DNA from: Pseudomonadota bacterium
Lineage (GTDB): Bacteria; Pseudomonadota; Alphaproteobacteria; Acetobacterales; Acetobacteraceae
Reading direction: 5' to 3'
DNA length: 39,341 bases
Assembly (NCBI GenBank): GCA_021845985.1
Contig: JAJZES010000018.1
Span: 1-39,341, forward strand
Part shown: in pieces, positions 1 to 7,961 of the stretch
How positions within the stretch are numbered: position 1 is the first letter of the stretch
Layout: each line of letters starts with the position of its first letter
Position numbers and translations under genes: made by a program
Notes under the pieces: model-generated
Seen by the model: the letters and a program-made list of their open reading frames with translations, nothing else
What the model was told of the DNA's origin: nothing
The model's database searches: none

Positions 1-1351
1 CCGCACCGGCGCCCTTGCCGACGCCCACCATGATCGACATCGGCGTGGCCAGTCCCAGCGCGCAGGGACAGGCGATGATGACCACCGAGACCGCGGCCAC
101 CAGCGCATAGGCCAGCGCCGGCGCCGGGCCCCAGACCGACCAGCCGGCAAAGGCAATCACCGCCACCAGCACCACGGCCGGCACGAACCAGCCGGCCACT
201 TGGTCCGCCAGCCGCTGGATCGGCGCGCGCGAGCGCTGGGCCTCGGCCACCATGGCAACGATGCGGGCCAGCATCGTCTCGCTACCCACTTTCTCCGCCC
301 GCATCACCAGCGCCCCGGTGCCGTTCACCGTGCCGCCGATCAGCCGTTCCCCGGCCTGTTTTTCCACCGGCATGGACTCGCCGGTGACCATGGACTCGTC
401 GACCGCGCTGTGCCCGTCCAGCACCACGCCATCGACCGGTACCCCGTCGCCCGGACGAACCCGCAGGCGGTCGCCGACGGCGATCCGCTCCAACGGGATT
501 TCCTCGTCTGATCCATCTGCAAGTAGCCGCCGTGCGGTCTTGGGGGCGAGATTGAGCAGCGCGCGGATCGCCCCGCCGGTCTGCGCGCGCGCACGCAACT
601 CCAGCACCTGGCCGAGCAGCACCAGGACCGTGATGACGGCGGCCGCCTCGAAATACATCGCGACGGTGCCATCCATGCCGCGAAAGCCAGCGGGGAAGGC
701 GGCCGGAACGAGCACGGCAACCACGCTGTACAGCCACGCCGCACCGGTGCCGAGCGCGATCAGCGTGAACATGTTCAGGTTGCGCGTGACCAAAGAGGCC
801 CAGCCGCGCGCGAAGAACGGCCAGCCGGCCCACAGCACCACCGGCGTCGCGAGCACGAGCTGGACCCACGCCGAGAGACGGGGTGCGATCATGCCGTGCA
901 GGCCGAGCGCCGGCACATGGCCGCCCATTTCCAACGCGACAACGGGGATCGCGAGCCCGAGTCCGATCCAGAACCGTCGGCGCATGTCGGCCAACTCGGG
1001 ATTGGTGCTGGTCTCAGCGACGGCTTGCAGCGGCTCCAGGGCCATACCGCAGATCGGGCAGGTGCCCGGGCCGACCTGTCGGATCTGCGGGTGCATCGGG
1101 CAGGTATAAATCGTGCCCGATGCCACGGCCTCGCCCATTGCCGGTGCGGCGGCTGGGAGCGGCGGCAGGTAGCGCAGCGGATCGGCGATGAACTTGGTGC
1201 GGCACCCGGCCGAGCAGAAATGGAATGCGTGGCCGTCATGCTCCGCCCGGTGCGGCGAGGTAGCCGGATCGACGGTCATGCCGCAGACCGGATCGGTGAC
1301 CTTCTTGGAGGCAACCGCCGCCACGGTGTCGTCATGCCTGTGTCCGCTCAT
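1..1351 (-). CDS. copA: Copper-translocating P1B-type ATPase, CopA-like (3' part outside window)
   Basis: Inner-membrane ATPase expected to export Cu(I) from the cytoplasm. Translated from ATG at 1351, the first 450 residues are present and the frame is open to the window edge. In order: a YHS-like segment ([10 protein letters not shown], later HFCSAGC), a heavy-metal-binding domain (YTCPMHP then TCPICGMAL), transmembrane helices, the actuator-domain TGES, and the CPC metal-site motif at residues 428-430 ([12 protein letters not shown]). The DKTG phosphorylation site and the ATP-binding domain lie beyond base 1. A strong ribosome site (GAGGAGGGG) ends 5 bases before the start. It is divergent from csoR, and their shared operator makes copper-induced control very likely. 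The YHS/HMBD N-terminus replaces the usual CxxC domain. A CopB-type Cu(II) pump is less likely, since CPC rather than CPH is seen. Confidence 0.95.
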   Translation of the reverse strand, partial: MSGHRHDDTVAAVASKKVTDPVCGMTVDPATSPHRAEHDGHAFHFCSAGCRTKFIADPLRYLPPLPAAAPAMGEAVASGTIYTCPMHPQIRQVGPGTCPICGMALEPLQAVAETSTNPELADMRRRFWIGLGLAIPVVALEMGGHVPALGLHGMIAPRLSAWVQLVLATPVVLWAGWPFFARGWASLVTRNLNMFTLIALGTGAAWLYSVVAVLVPAAFPAGFRGMDGTVAMYFEAAAVITVLVLLGQVLELRARAQTGGAIRALLNLAPKTARRLLADGSDEEIPLERIAVGDRLRVRPGDGVPVDGVVLDGHSAVDESMVTGESMPVEKQAGERLIGGTVNGTGALVMRAEKVGSETMLARIVAMVAEAQRSRAPIQRLADQVAGWFVPAVVLVAVIAFAGWSVWGPAPALAYALVAAVSVVIIACPCALGLATPMSIMVGVGKGAGA

Positions 1352-1400
1352 CAGCCCCTCCTCGCACCCACGTCCACCAAGGGGAGTGCTTCGATGGCGC

Positions 1401-1434
1401 TTGCACCCTATACCCCTCACGGGTATGGTATCAA
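1401..1434. promoter_or_regulatory. CsoR operator with divergent copA and csoR promoters
   Basis: A 6-5-6 inverted repeat, ATACCC-CTCAC-GGGTAT, lies at 1410-1426 and matches the GTATACCC...GGGTATAC type of CsoR site. Rightward promoter: TTGCAC (1401-1406), 17 bases, TATGGT (1424-1429), placing the start of transcription at about 1436, the A of the csoR ATG, so that mRNA would be leaderless. Leftward promoter: TTGATA (complement of 1429-1434), 16 bases, TATAGG (complement of 1407-1412), giving copA a leader of about 50 bases. One repressor-bound site would block both promoters. Promoter boxes were assigned by eye. Confidence 0.8.
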
Positions 1435-1435
1435 C

Positions 1436-1711
1436 ATGCATGATGCGACGAGGAAGGCGGTTCAGGCCCGGTTGCGGCGAATCGAAGGGCAGGTCGGCGG
1501 CTTGCTGCGCATGGTGCAGGAGGATCGCTACTGCGTGGAAGTGTTGACCCAGATCAATGCGGTACGCGCAGCCCTGCACAAGGTTGAACAGGAAATCCTC
1601 CGCGACCATGTCGCGCATTGCGTTGCCAACGCATTCGCGTCCGGCGACGTGCTGGACCAGCGGCGGAAGGTCGAGGAACTGGTCGATACGGTCGGCCGCA
1701 TGACGAGGTAA
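1436..1711 (+). CDS. csoR: CsoR-family copper-sensing repressor
   Basis: Four-helix DUF156/CsoR repressor of 91 residues. The three Cu(I) ligands are visible as Cys33, His58 and Cys62, with the same 25- and 4-residue spacings as Cys36/His61/Cys65 of Mycobacterium tuberculosis CsoR. This favours copper over the Ni/Co (RcnR) or formaldehyde (FrmR) subfamilies. The start (MHDATRKAV) is the first ATG after the operator and fits a leaderless transcript; an upstream ATG at 1394 would put the operator inside the gene. The stop overlaps the next start (TAATG at 1709-1713). As first gene of the rightward copper operon it should be autoregulated and control copA together with the downstream oxidase genes. 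Confidence 0.93.
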   Translation: MHDATRKAVQARLRRIEGQVGGLLRMVQEDRYCVEVLTQINAVRAALHKVEQEILRDHVAHCVANAFASGDVLDQRRKVEELVDTVGRMTR

Positions 1712-2082
1712 TGGCGTTGCTGGGAGGCTGTGCGCAGAGGTGGTTGCGGGGACTGGTGGCACTGCTGGTGCTGGGCGGTGTGCTGCTCGCAGGCCTGTCC
1801 GGAACAGCCGCCGCCGCGCATCACGCTGCCTCTGGCAACGCCATGTTGATCGCGGCGGGCGTAACGCACGGGGGACCGTCGCCCTGCCAGCCTGACGAGC
1901 CGCACGGCATGCCCTGCTGCCAGACGAGTGCGTGCAGCATGGTCGTTGCGCCGCCCCAGATCGCCGCCGCGGTGGCCCCGCCGGTCGCGGGAAGCGTTGT
2001 TGCCTTCCTCCTGCCCACGCCCCGCCAGCCCGGCGGCACCATCCCTGATCCAGCACTGCGGCCACCCCGCGCCGCGATCTGA
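1711..2082 (+). CDS. Small secreted Cys/His-rich protein of the copper operon
   Basis: A 123-residue protein with a basic N-terminus and one hydrophobic segment ([16 protein letters not shown]) ending in ASA-like small residues, read as a signal peptide. The mature part has HH, then a cluster [20 protein letters not shown] (four Cys, one His, two Met), then a Pro-rich tail ending [10 protein letters not shown]. This layout recalls CopL/DUF2946-like proteins found beside copper oxidases, though I cannot assign a family. It overlaps csoR by one base and precedes the multicopper oxidase, so translational coupling and a copper-binding periplasmic role are inferred. The gene at 23619-23981 has the same layout and also sits one gene upstream of a multicopper oxidase. 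Confidence 0.7.
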   Translation: MALLGGCAQRWLRGLVALLVLGGVLLAGLSGTAAAAHHAASGNAMLIAAGVTHGGPSPCQPDEPHGMPCCQTSACSMVVAPPQIAAAVAPPVAGSVVAFLLPTPRQPGGTIPDPALRPPRAAI

Positions 2083-2176
2083 ACCGTCGGTACGCTTTCT
2101 AGCGTCCGGCGGGAGGCAAGCCGCGTGATCGCCACCGCGACCGCGCCATTCTCGCTTCACTCGGATCGGACGCATT

Positions 2177-3607
2177 ATGCGCAGTATTCTTCTTTCCCGA
2201 CGCGGCTTGCTCGGCGCGAGCGCCGCTGGAATTGCCGCCTTCTCCCATCGTCCACGTGCCTTCGCCGCTTCGCCGCCGTTTCGCCTGACGGCCGGCCGCC
2301 GTACCCTGGAGGTAAACGGCAAGTCCGCTCCGGTGTTCGGCATCACCGGCCCGGACGGCACGCCCGGCGTGGTGCTCGACCCCGGCCAAAGGTTCGCCGT
2401 GACGCTTGCCAACCAAGCCGGCGAGGACACCATCGTCCACTGGCATGGCCAGACACCGCCCTATCTCCAGGATGGCGCGGTCGAGACGGGCGGTACTCTG
2501 ATCGCGAACGGCGCGGACCAAGGATACGACTTCGTCGCACGCCCCGGCACGCACTGGATGCATTCCCATCACGGGTTGCAGGAACAGATGCTGATGGCAG
2601 CGCCGCTGATCGTCCGCACCGCCGAGGATGTGCGGGCCGACGCACAGGAGGCGACGGTGCTTCTGCACGACTTCACCTTCCGCGACCCGGCCGAGATTCT
2701 TGCGGAACTCGGCGGGCACGGTGGTCACGGCGCGGAAATGCCCGGTATGGCAATGCCTCAAAGCAGCGCCGCGCCCGAGACAATGGCTGGCGACATAGAC
2801 CTCAACGACGTTGAGTACGACGCCTACCTCGCCAATGACCGCACCCTCGCCGACCCGCGGGTGGTGCGCACCGAGCGCGGTGGGCGTGTGCGCCTGCGGC
2901 TGATCAACGGCGCCACGACGACAGCGTTCTGGATCGACCTCGGCGCGCTCGACGGCACACTGATCGCCGTCGATGGCAACGCGGTGCGGCCCTTGGCGGT
3001 GCGCCGCTTCCCGCTGGCGCAGGGCCAGCGTGCGGACGTGTTGCTGGACCTGAAGGAGGCCGGCGCCTTCGCCGTGCTCGCACAACGCGAGGGCGACCGG
3101 CGGCGGACCGGCATCATCCTGGCCACGCCACAGGCCCAAATTGCCAAGGTGGCGTCGGAAGCGGACAGCGCGGCCGCGGCAGTGGATTTGTCGTTGGAGG
3201 CACGGTTGGCCGCCGTCCAGCCGCTGCCGCCCCGCCGGCCGGACGCGGTTCGCCGCATCGCGCTGACCGGCACCATGACGCCGTATGTCTGGTCGATCGA
3301 CGACCGCACCTGGCGCGACCACCAGCCGCTCGTCGTTTCGCACGGCCAGCGCGTCGAGGTGACAATGGTGAACCGCAGCCGCATGGCGCACCCGATGCAT
3401 CTGCACGGGCACCACTTCCAGGTCACGGCACTTGGCGACACGCGCATCTCGGGTGCGCTGCGCGACACCGTGCTGGTCCCGGTCAACGGCTCCGTCACCA
3501 TCGCCTTCGACGCGGACAACCCCGGACACTGGCTCTTCCACTGTCACAACCTGTTCCACATGGCGACTGGGATGATGACCGAGATCGTCTACGACAAGGC
3601 CGCCTGA
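2177..3607 (+). CDS. TAT-exported multicopper oxidase (CopA/CueO type)
   Basis: Periplasmic laccase-like enzyme of 476 residues, expected to oxidise Cu(I) to the less toxic Cu(II) using O2. A twin-arginine signal (SRRGLLGASAAG) is at residues 7-18. All four copper-ligand motifs are present: HWHG (88-91), HSHHG (129-133), HPMHLHGHHF (405-414) and HCHNLFHMATGM (455-466), which together provide the type 1 site and the trinuclear cluster. A short His/Met-rich insert (HGGHGAEMPGMAM) near residue 190 could bind substrate copper. ATG 2177 starts cleanly before the signal. It lies in the csoR operon ahead of a Met-rich chaperone. A second, different multicopper oxidase is at 22093-23535. Confidence 0.93.
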   Translation: MRSILLSRRGLLGASAAGIAAFSHRPRAFAASPPFRLTAGRRTLEVNGKSAPVFGITGPDGTPGVVLDPGQRFAVTLANQAGEDTIVHWHGQTPPYLQDGAVETGGTLIANGADQGYDFVARPGTHWMHSHHGLQEQMLMAAPLIVRTAEDVRADAQEATVLLHDFTFRDPAEILAELGGHGGHGAEMPGMAMPQSSAAPETMAGDIDLNDVEYDAYLANDRTLADPRVVRTERGGRVRLRLINGATTTAFWIDLGALDGTLIAVDGNAVRPLAVRRFPLAQGQRADVLLDLKEAGAFAVLAQREGDRRRTGIILATPQAQIAKVASEADSAAAAVDLSLEARLAAVQPLPPRRPDAVRRIALTGTMTPYVWSIDDRTWRDHQPLVVSHGQRVEVTMVNRSRMAHPMHLHGHHFQVTALGDTRISGALRDTVLVPVNGSVTIAFDADNPGHWLFHCHNLFHMATGMMTEIVYDKAA

Positions 3608-3637
3608 AACAAGCTGTCTGAAACCAGGAGAATTCAA

Positions 3638-4357
3638 ATGACACCGTTCCGCAGCGCCGCGATCGTGGCAATCGTTCTCGCAGCCTCCACCGGTCTTGCC
3701 GTCGCGCAGACACAGGAGGACCACGCCGTCCATCACGAAGCACAGGCCACCACACCATCGGCGTCCGCCCCGCAGAGCGGCGCGCAGACGCAGGATCAGG
3801 ACGAAGACCAGGATCAGGCCGGCATGATGGGTGGCGGCATGATGGGACCTGGGACGATGGGCGGCGGCATGAAGGGGCCAGGCGTAACGGGTCCGGGCAT
3901 GATGGTCGGCGGCGGCGGCACGGCGCCGATGATGCGCATGATGCAGGGCATGACCGAGATGATGCAGGGCATGATGCAGATGATGCAGGCAACCAGCCAA
4001 CCCGTGGCGCGGCCCGGCATGATGCCGGGCGCGATGATGGAGGGCCGCCTCGCCACCTTGAAGACGGAACTTGGCATCACCGACGCGCAGCTTCCGCAAT
4101 GGAACGCCTTCGCCGATGCGCTGCGGGCGCGCATGACGGCAATGCAGGGCATGCGGGCGCAGATGATGCGGCAAGACAAGACCGCAAGCTGGCCGGAACG
4201 CCTCGCGCAGCATGAGCAGAGGCTGTCGGCCCATCTCGACGCGATGAAGACGATGGAGGGGCCGGTCACGGCATTGTGGGACTCGCTGTCCGCTGAGCAG
4301 CAGCGCAAGGCCGAGGAACTGATGCCCGGTCCGATGGGCATGATGGGCAGGATGTGA
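3638..4357 (+). CDS. Met-rich periplasmic Spy/CpxP-like protein
   Basis: A 239-residue secreted protein: signal peptide (about 1-23, ending LAVAQ), a His-containing linker, about 80 residues of Gly/Met repeats (MMGGGMMGPGTMGGG and variants), then a helical C-terminal part with LGITDAQLPQW and LSAEQQRKAEEL, the LTxxQ-type signature of the Spy/CpxP/ZraP family. Family members are periplasmic chaperones or metal scavengers. The Met repeats are typical of Cu(I)-binding segments, so copper buffering next to the multicopper oxidase is inferred. A ribosome site (AGGAG) precedes ATG 3638 by 9 bases. The family call rests on the C-terminal half; the repeat half is too low in complexity to be diagnostic. 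Confidence 0.8.
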   Translation: MTPFRSAAIVAIVLAASTGLAVAQTQEDHAVHHEAQATTPSASAPQSGAQTQDQDEDQDQAGMMGGGMMGPGTMGGGMKGPGVTGPGMMVGGGGTAPMMRMMQGMTEMMQGMMQMMQATSQPVARPGMMPGAMMEGRLATLKTELGITDAQLPQWNAFADALRARMTAMQGMRAQMMRQDKTASWPERLAQHEQRLSAHLDAMKTMEGPVTALWDSLSAEQQRKAEELMPGPMGMMGRM

Positions 4358-4364
4358 GGGTGTC

Positions 4365-4616
4365 ATGCAAGATCTGGCGCATCCTTCGCCCACGCACACG
4401 CCGCTCTGGCGCACGCGCGGCGGGCTGGCGCTGTGCGGCTTCTTGGCGGTCGCCGGCTTCTACCTGCTCGCGGAGCACACCCTGCACGTGTTCTGGGCGT
4501 TGCCTTACCTGCTGCTGCTCGCCTGTCCGCTGATGCACATGTTCATGCATCATGGGCACGGCGGCCACGATCACGCGGGCCACGCTAACCAGACGGAGCA
4601 GCACCATGACCCATGA
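4365..4616 (+). CDS. DUF2933 small membrane protein
   Basis: An 83-residue protein with two closely spaced hydrophobic helices (GLALCGFLAVAGFYLLAEH and VFWALPYLLLLACPLMHMFM) followed by a His-rich tail (HHGHGGHDHAGH). This matches the DUF2933 layout, a family repeatedly found in copper and silver loci whose function is unknown to me. The gene starts 7 bases after the Spy-like gene and its end overlaps the next start by 11 bases, so it is translated as part of the copper operon. The Cys-Pro-Leu-Met-His-Met stretch and the His tail suggest metal binding, which is inference. Confidence 0.78.
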   Translation: MQDLAHPSPTHTPLWRTRGGLALCGFLAVAGFYLLAEHTLHVFWALPYLLLLACPLMHMFMHHGHGGHDHAGHANQTEQHHDP

Positions 4617-5277
4617 GACACCGGCCTACGGGCTGTGGGCGCTGGTCGTCCTGAACTCGGCCGTATTCATCATTTTCGCCTTCAGTTTCGGCAAGCCACA
4701 AACGCCGCGCGACTGGCGGTCCTTCAGCGCGTTCAGCGCCTTTATCGTGGCGCTGTTCGCGGAGATGTACGGCTTCCCGCTCACTATCTTCCTGCTGTCC
4801 GGCTGGCTGCAGGCGCACTATCCCGGCATTGACCCAATGTCGCACGATGCCGGGCATCTGTGGTCAACTTTGCTCGGCCTGAAGGGGAATCCGCACTTCA
4901 GCTTGCCGCATATCCTCAGCTACGTCTTCATCGGTGGTGGCTTCATTCTGCTGTCCTCGGCGTGGAACGTGCTGTACCAGGCGCAGCGGCAGCACGCGCT
5001 TGCGGTAGCGGGCGTGTATGCGCGGGTGCGGCACCCGCAATACATCGCCTTCATCGCGATCATGTTCGGCTTCCTGCTGCAATGGCCGACGCTGCTGACG
5101 CTACTGATGTTTCCCGTTCTGGTCGCGATGTACGTGCATCTCGCCCATGCCGAGGAAGCCGAGGCACGTCTGGCGTTCGGCGCCTCGTACGACCGCTACG
5201 CCGCCGCGGTTCCGGCCTGGTTTCCCCGTCTGTTGCCGGCCAGCGGCGGCCGGCACGGACTTCCCCACAAGTCATGA
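4606..5277 (+). CDS. Isoprenylcysteine carboxyl methyltransferase-like membrane protein
   Basis: A 223-residue polytopic membrane protein. The C-terminal part carries the ICMT/PEMT signature: VYARVRHPQYIAF, then paired acidic residues (EEAEARLAFG) and YDRYAAAVPAWFP. These segments bind S-adenosylmethionine in the family, which methylates lipids or prenylated or other membrane substrates; the bacterial substrate is unknown. About five to six hydrophobic helices are visible. ATG 4606 was chosen because it overlaps the DUF2933 stop by 11 bases and leads directly into the first helix; an ATG at 4552 would extend into the DUF2933 tail in another frame. Its presence among copper genes is common in proteobacterial copper islands but unexplained. 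Confidence 0.78.
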   Translation: MTHETPAYGLWALVVLNSAVFIIFAFSFGKPQTPRDWRSFSAFSAFIVALFAEMYGFPLTIFLLSGWLQAHYPGIDPMSHDAGHLWSTLLGLKGNPHFSLPHILSYVFIGGGFILLSSAWNVLYQAQRQHALAVAGVYARVRHPQYIAFIAIMFGFLLQWPTLLTLLMFPVLVAMYVHLAHAEEAEARLAFGASYDRYAAAVPAWFPRLLPASGGRHGLPHKS

Positions 5278-5286
5278 GGACGTGAC

Positions 5287-5418
5287 ATGCACGACGGTAG
5301 CATCATGGGTGGCGGTGGCATGTGGCTTGGAATGGGACTCTGGTGGATTCTCATCCTGGTCCTGGTGGTGCTCGGCATCGCCGCGCTCGCACGCTACGTG
5401 TTTGGCGGGCGGAACTGA
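5287..5418 (+). CDS. 43-residue membrane protein
   Basis: A short frame beginning MHDGSIMGGGGMWLGMGLWW, then one hydrophobic helix (ILILVLVVLGIAALARYVF) and a basic end (GGRN). It starts 9 bases after the methyltransferase-like gene, with a GAGG-like ribosome site, and lies in the same operon. Met/Gly-rich N-termini ahead of a single helix are common for small proteins in copper loci (SHOCT proteins without the SHOCT domain), but no function is known to me. The reality of the gene rests on position, ribosome site and composition. The 121 bases that follow (5419-5539) show no gene. Confidence 0.6.
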   Translation: MHDGSIMGGGGMWLGMGLWWILILVLVVLGIAALARYVFGGRN

Positions 5419-5539
5419 CGAACCACCTCACGTCGAGCAGGCCGGCGCAGCACAGGCGGCGTCGGCCGCTTTTCGCACGCGAGCGGCGGATCCGCCTTGC
5501 CCCGCTGCCATCACCCATCGCCACGACAGGAGATGATCC

Positions 5540-6217
5540 ATGTCACAGGAACGACACTTCACGACGCGACGCGGCTTCGTCGCGGCGATGGGCTTTGGTG
5601 GTCTTGGCCTCTACGTGACGTGGGCCGCCTATGGAGCCTCGCCGCTGCCGTTCTTCTCCACACACGCAAGCGACGACGCGGATGCCCATGGCGGGCATAT
5701 GATGCGGATGGCGGAAGACACCGACCACGCCGATCCGTCGATGAGCGGAATGCACGAGGGTGGGCCACTTTCACCCGTGGAGTTCACGCGCCGCCATGCC
5801 GAATTCCTGACACGGTTTCAGGAAGCCGACGGCTCGGTCCGTCCAGTGGCAGTCCCGGCTGCGCCGGTACACGAACCGGACAGCGCGATGGCCGGGCATG
5901 ATCAGGCGGCGATCAAGCATGGGATTTCGACGGCTGAGCCGATCGAGGTGTATTTCCTGGCCGGCCGCTTCTCCTTCGAGCCCGACAGGCTGAAGCTCCG
6001 GGTCGGTCAACCGTATCGCTTCCAGATGATGGCGAGCGATGTCGCGCACGGCGCTTCGATCGCGTTCGGCCAGGCAAGCCGCATCGTGCGCTTGCGCCCC
6101 GACATGGTGACAACGCTCGACCTCACCTTCCTGCAGGCAGGCACGCATCTCGTCTACTGCACCGTCTATTGCGGGCCCGGGCATGACGGCATGCGCGGCC
6201 TGATCACCGTGGTCTGA
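5540..6217 (+). CDS. Cytochrome c oxidase subunit II-like CuA protein with TAT-type N-terminus
   Basis: A 225-residue electron-entry subunit. Residues 7-31 are a twin-arginine-like segment (FTTRRGFVAAMG followed by GLGLYVTWAAYG), which may be cleaved or kept as the only membrane anchor. A His/Met-rich linker follows (DAHGGHMMRM, DPSMSGMHEGG). The C-terminal cupredoxin domain has the CuA ligands: His170 (SDVAHGAS), then CTVYCGPGHDGM giving Cys207, Cys211, His215 and Met218. The spacing is the same as in ba3-type subunit II (CNQYCGLGHQNM in Thermus). It is 10 bases upstream of the subunit I gene. No cytochrome c domain or second helix is seen. It should pass electrons from a periplasmic donor to the partner at 6228-7922. 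Confidence 0.88.
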   Translation: MSQERHFTTRRGFVAAMGFGGLGLYVTWAAYGASPLPFFSTHASDDADAHGGHMMRMAEDTDHADPSMSGMHEGGPLSPVEFTRRHAEFLTRFQEADGSVRPVAVPAAPVHEPDSAMAGHDQAAIKHGISTAEPIEVYFLAGRFSFEPDRLKLRVGQPYRFQMMASDVAHGASIAFGQASRIVRLRPDMVTTLDLTFLQAGTHLVYCTVYCGPGHDGMRGLITVV

Positions 6218-6227
6218 GGAAGAAACC

Positions 6228-7922
6228 ATGACGGAGATCACATTCCCGGCCGGCGCGGCGAATCAGGCCGAGGCCGATCGGGGGCCGCTCTCCGCGCGGA
6301 TCGCGGCACTGCCGCGCGTGGATCGCCGGCTGCTGCTGGGGTTTGTTTGCGTCTCGCTGCTGGCGTTGGTGCTGGGGCTCGGTTTCGGGCTGACGACGGC
6401 GCTGGCGCGCGGGGGGATGATCGCTCTGGATGCCGACAGCGCGTATCGGGTTTTGACGCTGCACGGCACGTCGGCGTTCTTCTGGTGGCTGTATCTCGCG
6501 CAGGTGGCGCTGATGATCGGGCTGGCGGCCGGGGAAAGCACGGAAGGGCTGAAGGCGCGACCGTTGATCATCGCGGGCGTCGTCGTGCTCGTGTCCGGGC
6601 TGGTCCTGTCGGAGGGCACCGCTCTGCTGCGCACGCCCTTGCTGTACGACGCCAATCCCGACCTCGGGCGGGAGGACCCGCGGGCGGTTGCCGGGATGGC
6701 CGGGGGGCACCTGTTGCTGGCGCTTGGGCTGGTGCTGACCAGCCTGGCGGCGATCGTCACCGTGCTGCGAGCCCGTGACAGGGTGACCGGGGCGATGACG
6801 GCGATGGGGTTCGGCGTGCTGGCCTGGGCGGGGTTCCTGATTGTCTCGGCTATCGCGGCGGTGAACGCGTTCCTGCCCAACCTCCTTTGGGCATTCGGGC
6901 GCGGGGCGTTCCCGGCCGACGCGGCGACGGAATGGCACATCCTTTTCCACAACCTGCACTACCTGCCGCTGATGGCGACGGTGCTGACGTGGTATGCCCT
7001 GACGCAGGAGACGACCGGGACAACCTCGGCGTTCGGGTCGGGCTTTTCCAAGGTGGTTTTTTCGTCCTACCTCGTGTTCGTGCCGCCGACGTCGCTCTAC
7101 CACATGTTCCTTGAGCCGAACCTGGCGGAGAGCGTGCGGGTGACCGGGTCGCTGCTGTCGTTGTTCGTGTCGGTGCCGACGCTGACCGCGTTCCTGGTGA
7201 TCGTTTCCTCGCTGGAACTGGCGACGCGGGCGAAGGGGACGCCGGCGGGGCTGTTCGGGTGGATCGGGCGGTTGCCCTGGGGCAATCCGGCGTTCTCCGC
7301 GATGGGCGTGGCAATCGTCTCGACGCTGCTTGGCCTGGTGTTCGCCTTCGTATTGATCCAGGAGAAGTTCGCGCCGCTGATCAGCGATACGCTGTTCGTG
7401 CCCGGCTATTTTCACTTCTTCGCGGTGGGGGCGGTGACCGAGACGTTCCTGGCGGGGTTCCTGGTGATCATCCCGGCGCTGACGGGGCGCGCGGTGTGGC
7501 AGCCGCGGCTGATGGCGGCGATGCCGTGGCTGGTGCTGGTCGGGCTGGTGATCTTCGGGGCATGCGGCATGCTGGCGGGGCTTCAGGGCGTGCCGCGGCG
7601 GACGTTCGACATCGCCTATGACGGTGCGGCCCCGGCCGGCTGGCATGCGCTGATGGTCGGGTTTGCCGTCGGCGCGATGGTGTTCGCCAGCGGGCTGGCC
7701 ATCGAGTTGTTCGGTGTCCTGCGCATGCTGGTCGGCGGCAAGCGGGGCGTGCCGATGGCGGCGATGGCGCCGCGCCCGGCCGGTGTGCCGGGGGGTGCCG
7801 CATGGACCGGGCCAATCGCGGTGGTTCTGCTCGTCGCGCTGATGACGGGCGCCACGATCGGCACGTTCGAAGTGATGCGTTCGCTGCCGATCGTCGTGGT
7901 TGGTGGCCATGCGGGACATTAG
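6228..7922 (+). CDS. B-family (ba3-like) heme-copper oxidase subunit I with non-canonical active-site ligands
   Basis: A 564-residue polytopic protein that aligns along most of its length with Thermus ba3 subunit I, for example LFGWIGRLPWGNPAF and YRVLTLHG. Low-spin heme ligands are kept: His79 (TLHG, like His72) and His396 (like His386). The helix VI CuB ligand and cross-link Tyr are kept as His241-x3-Tyr245 (FHNLHY). Two active-site His are changed: helix VII reads SLYHMFLEP, with Tyr291 where ba3 has His282 and His292 for His283; helix X reads PGYFHFFAVG, with Tyr394 in place of the high-spin heme ligand His384. The His376 equivalent is Ser. Codons were read directly (TAC 7098-7100, TAT 7407-7409). 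Whether it reduces O2 is open. There is no Glu in helix VI as in NO reductases. Confidence 0.88.
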   Translation: MTEITFPAGAANQAEADRGPLSARIAALPRVDRRLLLGFVCVSLLALVLGLGFGLTTALARGGMIALDADSAYRVLTLHGTSAFFWWLYLAQVALMIGLAAGESTEGLKARPLIIAGVVVLVSGLVLSEGTALLRTPLLYDANPDLGREDPRAVAGMAGGHLLLALGLVLTSLAAIVTVLRARDRVTGAMTAMGFGVLAWAGFLIVSAIAAVNAFLPNLLWAFGRGAFPADAATEWHILFHNLHYLPLMATVLTWYALTQETTGTTSAFGSGFSKVVFSSYLVFVPPTSLYHMFLEPNLAESVRVTGSLLSLFVSVPTLTAFLVIVSSLELATRAKGTPAGLFGWIGRLPWGNPAFSAMGVAIVSTLLGLVFAFVLIQEKFAPLISDTLFVPGYFHFFAVGAVTETFLAGFLVIIPALTGRAVWQPRLMAAMPWLVLVGLVIFGACGMLAGLQGVPRRTFDIAYDGAAPAGWHALMVGFAVGAMVFASGLAIELFGVLRMLVGGKRGVPMAAMAPRPAGVPGGAAWTGPIAVVLLVALMTGATIGTFEVMRSLPIVVVGGHAGH

Positions 7923-7961
7923 CGCCGCGGTATCTCGGAGCGAACTCGAAAGGAGATCATC

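Noticed and set aside
3820-4035. Repetitive ATGATG-rich DNA as a possible repeat array
   Set aside because: The repeats are coding Met/Gly codons of the Spy-like protein, with no spacers or conserved repeat unit.
2099-4414. A 771-residue minus-strand open frame opposite the first multicopper oxidase and Spy-like genes
   Set aside because: It is His/Arg-rich shadow coding of genes with clear copper-ligand motifs on the other strand, and has no ribosome site or recognisable domain.
6228-7922. Subunit I as a nitric oxide reductase of the cNOR/qNOR type
   Set aside because: The cross-link Tyr is kept in His-x3-Tyr on helix VI and no FeB-ligand Glu is seen; a CuA subunit, not cytochrome c, is its partner. 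The overall alignment is to ba3 oxidase.
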